This document shows, in pieces, positions 60,757-64,000 of a stretch of 64,000 nucleotides of DNA. Source of the DNA: Halobium salinum (GTDB lineage: Archaea > Halobacteriota > Halobacteria > Halobacteriales > Haloferacaceae); NCBI RefSeq assembly GCF_026586625.1, contig NZ_JAODIW010000006.1:1153061-1217060 (forward strand), in the 5' to 3' direction. The notes under the pieces are model-generated. The model worked only from the letters and a program-made list of their open reading frames with translations, did no database searches and was not told the DNA's origin. Position numbers and translations under genes: made by a program. Every line of letters starts with the position of its first letter. Within the stretch, counting starts at the first letter, position 1.

Positions 60757-61476
60757 TTAGGGGAGTGCTCGAAGGTCGTCGAGCATCGCGTCAAGGTCGC
60801 GGGTCGAGACGGCGAGCGAGAAGCCGTCGATGCGCGCCAGCTTCGGCGCGTGGGGCCACAGCTCCTCCTCCGTGACGCCGTGGAGGACGACCGCGTTCGG
60901 CGTCGGGTTCACGACGCGCATCGCCACCAGCGGCGACTCCCCGCGCGTGACGCCGGTGAACGCGAGGACGCGGTTCGTGCTCTGTCCGTACAGCCGGTAG
61001 AACTCGTCGCTCGACAGTCGGGTGATGGCCTGGATGCTGTCGATGACGGTGTGGCCGCTCACGTAGTCGGTGTCGCCGCGCACGAGTTCGGTCGCGTCCA
61101 TCGCCTCCCAGAGCCGGTCGAGCGGGACGCTCGTCGGGTACTCCCGGAGGTCATGGACGATGTCCGACTCGAACCCCGCCGACAGCACGCGGGCGTACTG
61201 CCGGATACGCCCGCCGCCGCGGGACTCGTCGATGTCGAGCAGTCCCTCCACCATCCGACTGACGACGCCGATGCCGGGGCTCTTGCGCCGGCCGCTCTCG
61301 TAGTCCGAGACGACCGACGAGGAGACGTCGAGGTGGTCGGCGAGCTGGGTCTGGGAGACGTCGAAGTCCGTCCGCCACTTCCGGAGCGTGGCGCCGGGGT
61401 CGTCACTGAGGGTGATTTCCCCCGCGATGCGCCGCGCGAGGTCCGTCCGCGGGGTGTCACCGCCGTGCCCGCTCAT
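60757..61476 (-). CDS. XRE-type HTH regulator (COG1709-like)
   Basis: This 239-aa protein has an N-terminal Cro/C1 HTH (about 22-85: LRKWRTDFDVSQTQLADHLD, SSSVVSDYESGRRKSPGIGV) and a C-terminal domain (TVIDSIQAITRLSSDEFYRL, RVLAFTGVTRGESPLVAMRV) conserved in archaeal COG1709-type regulators. The C-terminal part resembles a small-molecule-sensing fold. ATG 61476 begins MSGHGGDTPRTD. Confidence 0.88.
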   Translation of the reverse strand: MSGHGGDTPRTDLARRIAGEITLSDDPGATLRKWRTDFDVSQTQLADHLDVSSSVVSDYESGRRKSPGIGVVSRMVEGLLDIDESRGGGRIRQYARVLSAGFESDIVHDLREYPTSVPLDRLWEAMDATELVRGDTDYVSGHTVIDSIQAITRLSSDEFYRLYGQSTNRVLAFTGVTRGESPLVAMRVVNPTPNAVVLHGVTEEELWPHAPKLARIDGFSLAVSTRDLDAMLDDLRALP

Positions 61477-61713
61477 CCCTCGTCTCCCCGTCGGTTCGAC
61501 TCGTGTGCCTCGCCATATTCGACCGTCTCGACCCTCTCGGCCATGCCGCCACGTCCGGCTGTCGAGCCGAAAAACGTATCGAAGGCGGGGTTCGTCGACC
61601 GTCGAACCCGACGGCCGCTGGAGTCGTCCCCGTCGAGTCACCGTTCGGGCGAGACGGGCCGTCGGTGCGGCCGCCGCGCAAGGTTCATCCCGCCCCGGTC
61701 GAAACCGGCGGTC

Positions 61714-62373
61714 GTGCCGTCGACAGTCGTCCATCTCGCCGTGGCCGCCCTCCTCGCCACGGCCCTGCTCGGCCGGGAGTTCCGCCCGCGAACCGTCGCC
61801 GTCGTCCTCCTCGCGGTGGCGCTGGTCGACGCCGACGCGTTCGTCGGGCTCTACCTCCCCGGTGCCCACCGCTCGCTCTTTCACACGCTCCTCCTCCCGC
61901 TCGTACTCGGGGTCGCGCTCCTCGTCGACACCCGCCTCCGAGAGCGGTCGGCGCTCCGGGAGCGGTGGGGTTCCGGCGCCGTGCGGGTCGCGTGGGTCGT
62001 CGCGGCCGCGGTGCTGTTCGCGGGTATCTTCCCCGACCTGTTCACCAACGGCGTGAACGCGTTCTATCCGCTCCACGACCGGTTCTACACCGTCGACGGA
62101 CGGCTCGCGCTGTCCAATCAGCGGGGGCTCGTCCAGTCGTTCGTACAGGGGCCGCCGGAGACCGTCCACACGACGGAGAACCTCCACTACCGCACCGGCG
62201 TCGACCCCTCGCCGGGCGCCGAGTCGGCGACCGTCGAGCGGGTGTTCCCGGTGGTCAACGGCGGCTGGCAGCTCATGCTCGTCATCGTCGGCGCCGTGAC
62301 GCTCGGCGTCCGACTGTGGGAGACACGAGGGACGCGCGGCACGCGAGCGGAGACCGCGGACGGCCGCCGGTAG
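61714..62373 (+). CDS. Membrane-bound metal-dependent hydrolase-like (YdjM-type) protein
   Basis: This 219-aa protein read from GTG 61714 has about four helices and the layout of the YdjM/LexA-binding membrane hydrolase group: VDADAFVGLYLPGAHRSLFH with HRSLFHTLLLP, and later FPDLFTNGVNAFYPLHDRFY. The Asp and His residues probably bind metal in the membrane plane. The exact substrate is unknown. No ATG is available at the N-terminus; GTG 61711 or 61714 fits. Confidence 0.75.
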   Translation: MPSTVVHLAVAALLATALLGREFRPRTVAVVLLAVALVDADAFVGLYLPGAHRSLFHTLLLPLVLGVALLVDTRLRERSALRERWGSGAVRVAWVVAAAVLFAGIFPDLFTNGVNAFYPLHDRFYTVDGRLALSNQRGLVQSFVQGPPETVHTTENLHYRTGVDPSPGAESATVERVFPVVNGGWQLMLVIVGAVTLGVRLWETRGTRGTRAETADGRR

Positions 62374-62490
62374 CGTCCTGCGCCCCTCGCTACGCCGCCG
62401 TCAACACCGTCGACGCCGGCGGACGGGACGACCCGCCTCGTCGCCGACGCCGACGGAACCACTCTTGTCGCCGCCGCTCGGAGAGGGCCT

Positions 62491-63078
62491 ATGACCGTCG
62501 ACGTGCGACCGTACCGGGGCGACGACCCGGACGACAGAGCCGGCCTCTGGGCGCTGAAGCGGGCGTTCGAACTCGGCCTCGGCTCGGGTACCGGTGGCGA
62601 GGAGAAGCGCGAGACGTACGAAGGGAAACTCACCGACGACTACCGGGAGCGCTGGCTCGCGTGGGCCGACCGGTGTGTCGAGGAGGACGCGGACTGCATC
62701 GTCGTCGCCGAGACCGGGGAGTCGGGCGACGGGCGCGACGGCGGCGTCGGAGCCGACGAAGCCGACGGAGCCGGCGGCGAAGACGACGCCGCCGACGCCA
62801 GCGGAGGCGACCTCGTCGGCTACGCGTTCCTCCTCCCCGAGTCGATGGCATTCGTCTGGGACGCGGCGGTGTTGAACGAGCTGTTCGTCGCACCCGAGCA
62901 CCGGGGGACGGGCCTCGCGGACGACCTGATGGCGGCCGTCCTCGACGCCGCCCGCGACCAGACGCTCCCGCTCGACCGCCTCGTCCTCGACGTGGACCGC
63001 GAGAACGACCGGGCGCGGGCGTTCTACGACCGCCACGGCTTCGAACACTGGGGCGAGATGGTCGCCCGGGAGCTCTGA
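62491..63078 (+). CDS. GNAT family N-acetyltransferase
   Basis: This 195-aa acetyltransferase shows the GNAT core: DLVGYAFLLPESM (strand beta4), VLNELFVAPEHRGTGLADDL with the acetyl-CoA pyrophosphate loop RGTGLA, and DVDRENDRARAFYDRHGF. A Gly/Asp-rich acidic insertion sits around residues 75-105. The acceptor is unknown. ATG at 62491. Confidence 0.9.
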   Translation: MTVDVRPYRGDDPDDRAGLWALKRAFELGLGSGTGGEEKRETYEGKLTDDYRERWLAWADRCVEEDADCIVVAETGESGDGRDGGVGADEADGAGGEDDAADASGGDLVGYAFLLPESMAFVWDAAVLNELFVAPEHRGTGLADDLMAAVLDAARDQTLPLDRLVLDVDRENDRARAFYDRHGFEHWGEMVAREL

Positions 63079-63143
63079 GGCGGTGTCACCGACCGGCGAG
63101 GAGTATCGAGGGCGTTAAGCGGCGACGCTCGGAACCGCGGAGC

Positions 63144-64000
63144 CATGTTGTTGCGGAACGCGACGCTCGTCGACGGGGGCGAGGTCGAGAGGGGTGCCAT
63201 CGCGGTCGACCGAGAGACCGGAACCATCCGGGCGACGGGCGACCCGGAGCGACTGGACGGTGAGCGGGTCGTCTCGCTCGAGGGCTACACGGTGCTTCCG
63301 GGGCTGGTCGACGCCCACGTCCACCTGTCGCTGTCGGGCGAGCGGAGCGTCGAGGACGTGGTCGGGATGAGCGACGCCGAACTGGCGCTCGTCGAGGCGC
63401 GGAACGCACGGAAGACGCTGGAGGCGGGCGTCACGGGGCTCCGCGTCATGGGCGCCGCCGGCGTCGACCCGGTGGTCCGCGACGCCGTCGCCGTCGGCGA
63501 CCTCCCGGGACCGCGGATGACCGCGAGCTGCCGGTCGATAACCGTCACCGGCGGGCACGGCCACCACCTCGGTCGGGAGATAGACGGCCCGCACGACGCT
63601 CGGAAGGCGGTGCGCGAGCAGGCGAAGCGCGGCGCCGACTTCGTGAAGTTCATGACGACCGGCGGGGTGACGACGCCCGGAAGCGACCCCGACAGCGTCG
63701 CGCTCACCGACGACGAACTGGACGCGCTGGTCGACGAGGCCCACCGCCGGGGGCTGCCGACGGCGACACACGTCCACGGCGCCGAGGGCGCCGTCGCGGC
63801 GGCACAGGCGGGCGTGGACACGGTCGAGCACGGCACGTTCCTCGACGACGACGCTATCGACGCCCTCCTGCGTCACGACGTGACGCTCGTTCCCACCCTC
63901 TCGGCGCCCCACCACATCGTCCGCAACGTCGAGGCGGCGACCGAGGAGGACACCCGGAAGACCCGCGCCATCTACGAGCGACACGTCGAGTCCTTCGAGC
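63144..64000 (+). CDS. Amidohydrolase-family metal-dependent hydrolase (partial, 3' end outside window)
   Basis: The frame opens at ATG 63144 and runs off the right edge, so at least 285 residues are seen. It shows the amidohydrolase start MLLRNATLVDGGEVERGAIA, the metal motif LPGLVDAHVHLSLSG, GHGHHLGREIDGP, GADFVKFMTTGGV with the bridging Lys, and ATHVHGAEG, then VEHGTFLDDD. It resembles imidazolonepropionase-like and Xaa-Pro dipeptidase-like members. The substrate cannot be named from this part. Confidence 0.9.

Overview
The window is chromosomal DNA of an extremely halophilic archaeon (class Halobacteria; genus not determinable from this sequence). The evidence is a GC-rich sequence with strong third-position GC bias, very acidic predicted proteins, archaeal ribosomal protein S8e, HMG-CoA synthase for isoprenoid lipids, a complete bacterioruberin module, HalOD1, TRAM, DUF2240 and DUF2150 proteins, Tat-dependent secretion, TATA-box promoters and many leaderless-looking genes. 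Genes are dense and often overlap by 4 nt (ATGA or GTGA).

Layout. 1-4640: AT-richer segment with ethanolamine ammonia-lyase (eutC partial, eutB), a four-helix membrane protein, a TRAM protein, and a gene-poor stretch ending in a decayed tyrosine integrase next to tRNA-Ile(GAT). This looks like the tRNA-proximal edge of an integrated element. 4.9-18.7 kb: secreted subtilase, FxsA, a TrmB-type regulator, a DUF255 thioredoxin-fold protein, NUDIX, ZIP metal transporter, small membrane proteins, an Nmad3-like protein, an HTH/zinc-ribbon regulator with an in-frame amber codon, an MFS exporter behind two tandem dyads, and a PurD-like ATP-grasp protein preceded by 33-bp direct repeats. 18.7-32.5 kb: an overlapping pair of AtoE-like transporters, an SDR remnant, two universal stress proteins, ornithine cyclodeaminase (TIGR00300), nitroreductase, the herA/nurA locus enclosing two conserved genes, and several small conserved haloarchaeal proteins. 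32.6-38.8 kb: rps8e and the bacterioruberin genes crtD-lyeJ-cruF, convergent with crtB. 39.1-47.5 kb: AdoCbl-dependent ribonucleotide reductase with a short coupled leader ORF, then the trpDFEG operon behind TGTACA-type dyads, and tRNA-Val(GAC). 47.5-64 kb: secreted beta-helix protein, monothiol glutaredoxin, a tandem hairpin array, sucCD, duplicated small membrane proteins, a TatD-like hydrolase, DUF2150, a pilin-like LamG surface protein, HMG-CoA synthase, regulators, a YdjM-like membrane protein, GNAT, and an amidohydrolase cut by the window end.

Functional links. CrtB makes phytoene; CrtD, LyeJ and CruF finish C50 bacterioruberin, and HMG-CoA synthase feeds the mevalonate supply for both carotenoids and lipids. 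TrpDFEG run the first steps of tryptophan synthesis under an apparent operator. HerA and NurA form the archaeal end-resection pair. EutBC and the ribonucleotide reductase both depend on adenosylcobalamin.

No single strikingly novel operon-scale system is evident. The most unusual structures are the array of eight short stem-loops at 50546-50786, the integrase relic at tRNA-Ile, the in-frame amber codon at 14241-14243, the tandem dyads before the MFS gene, and the fused AtoE-like gene pair.
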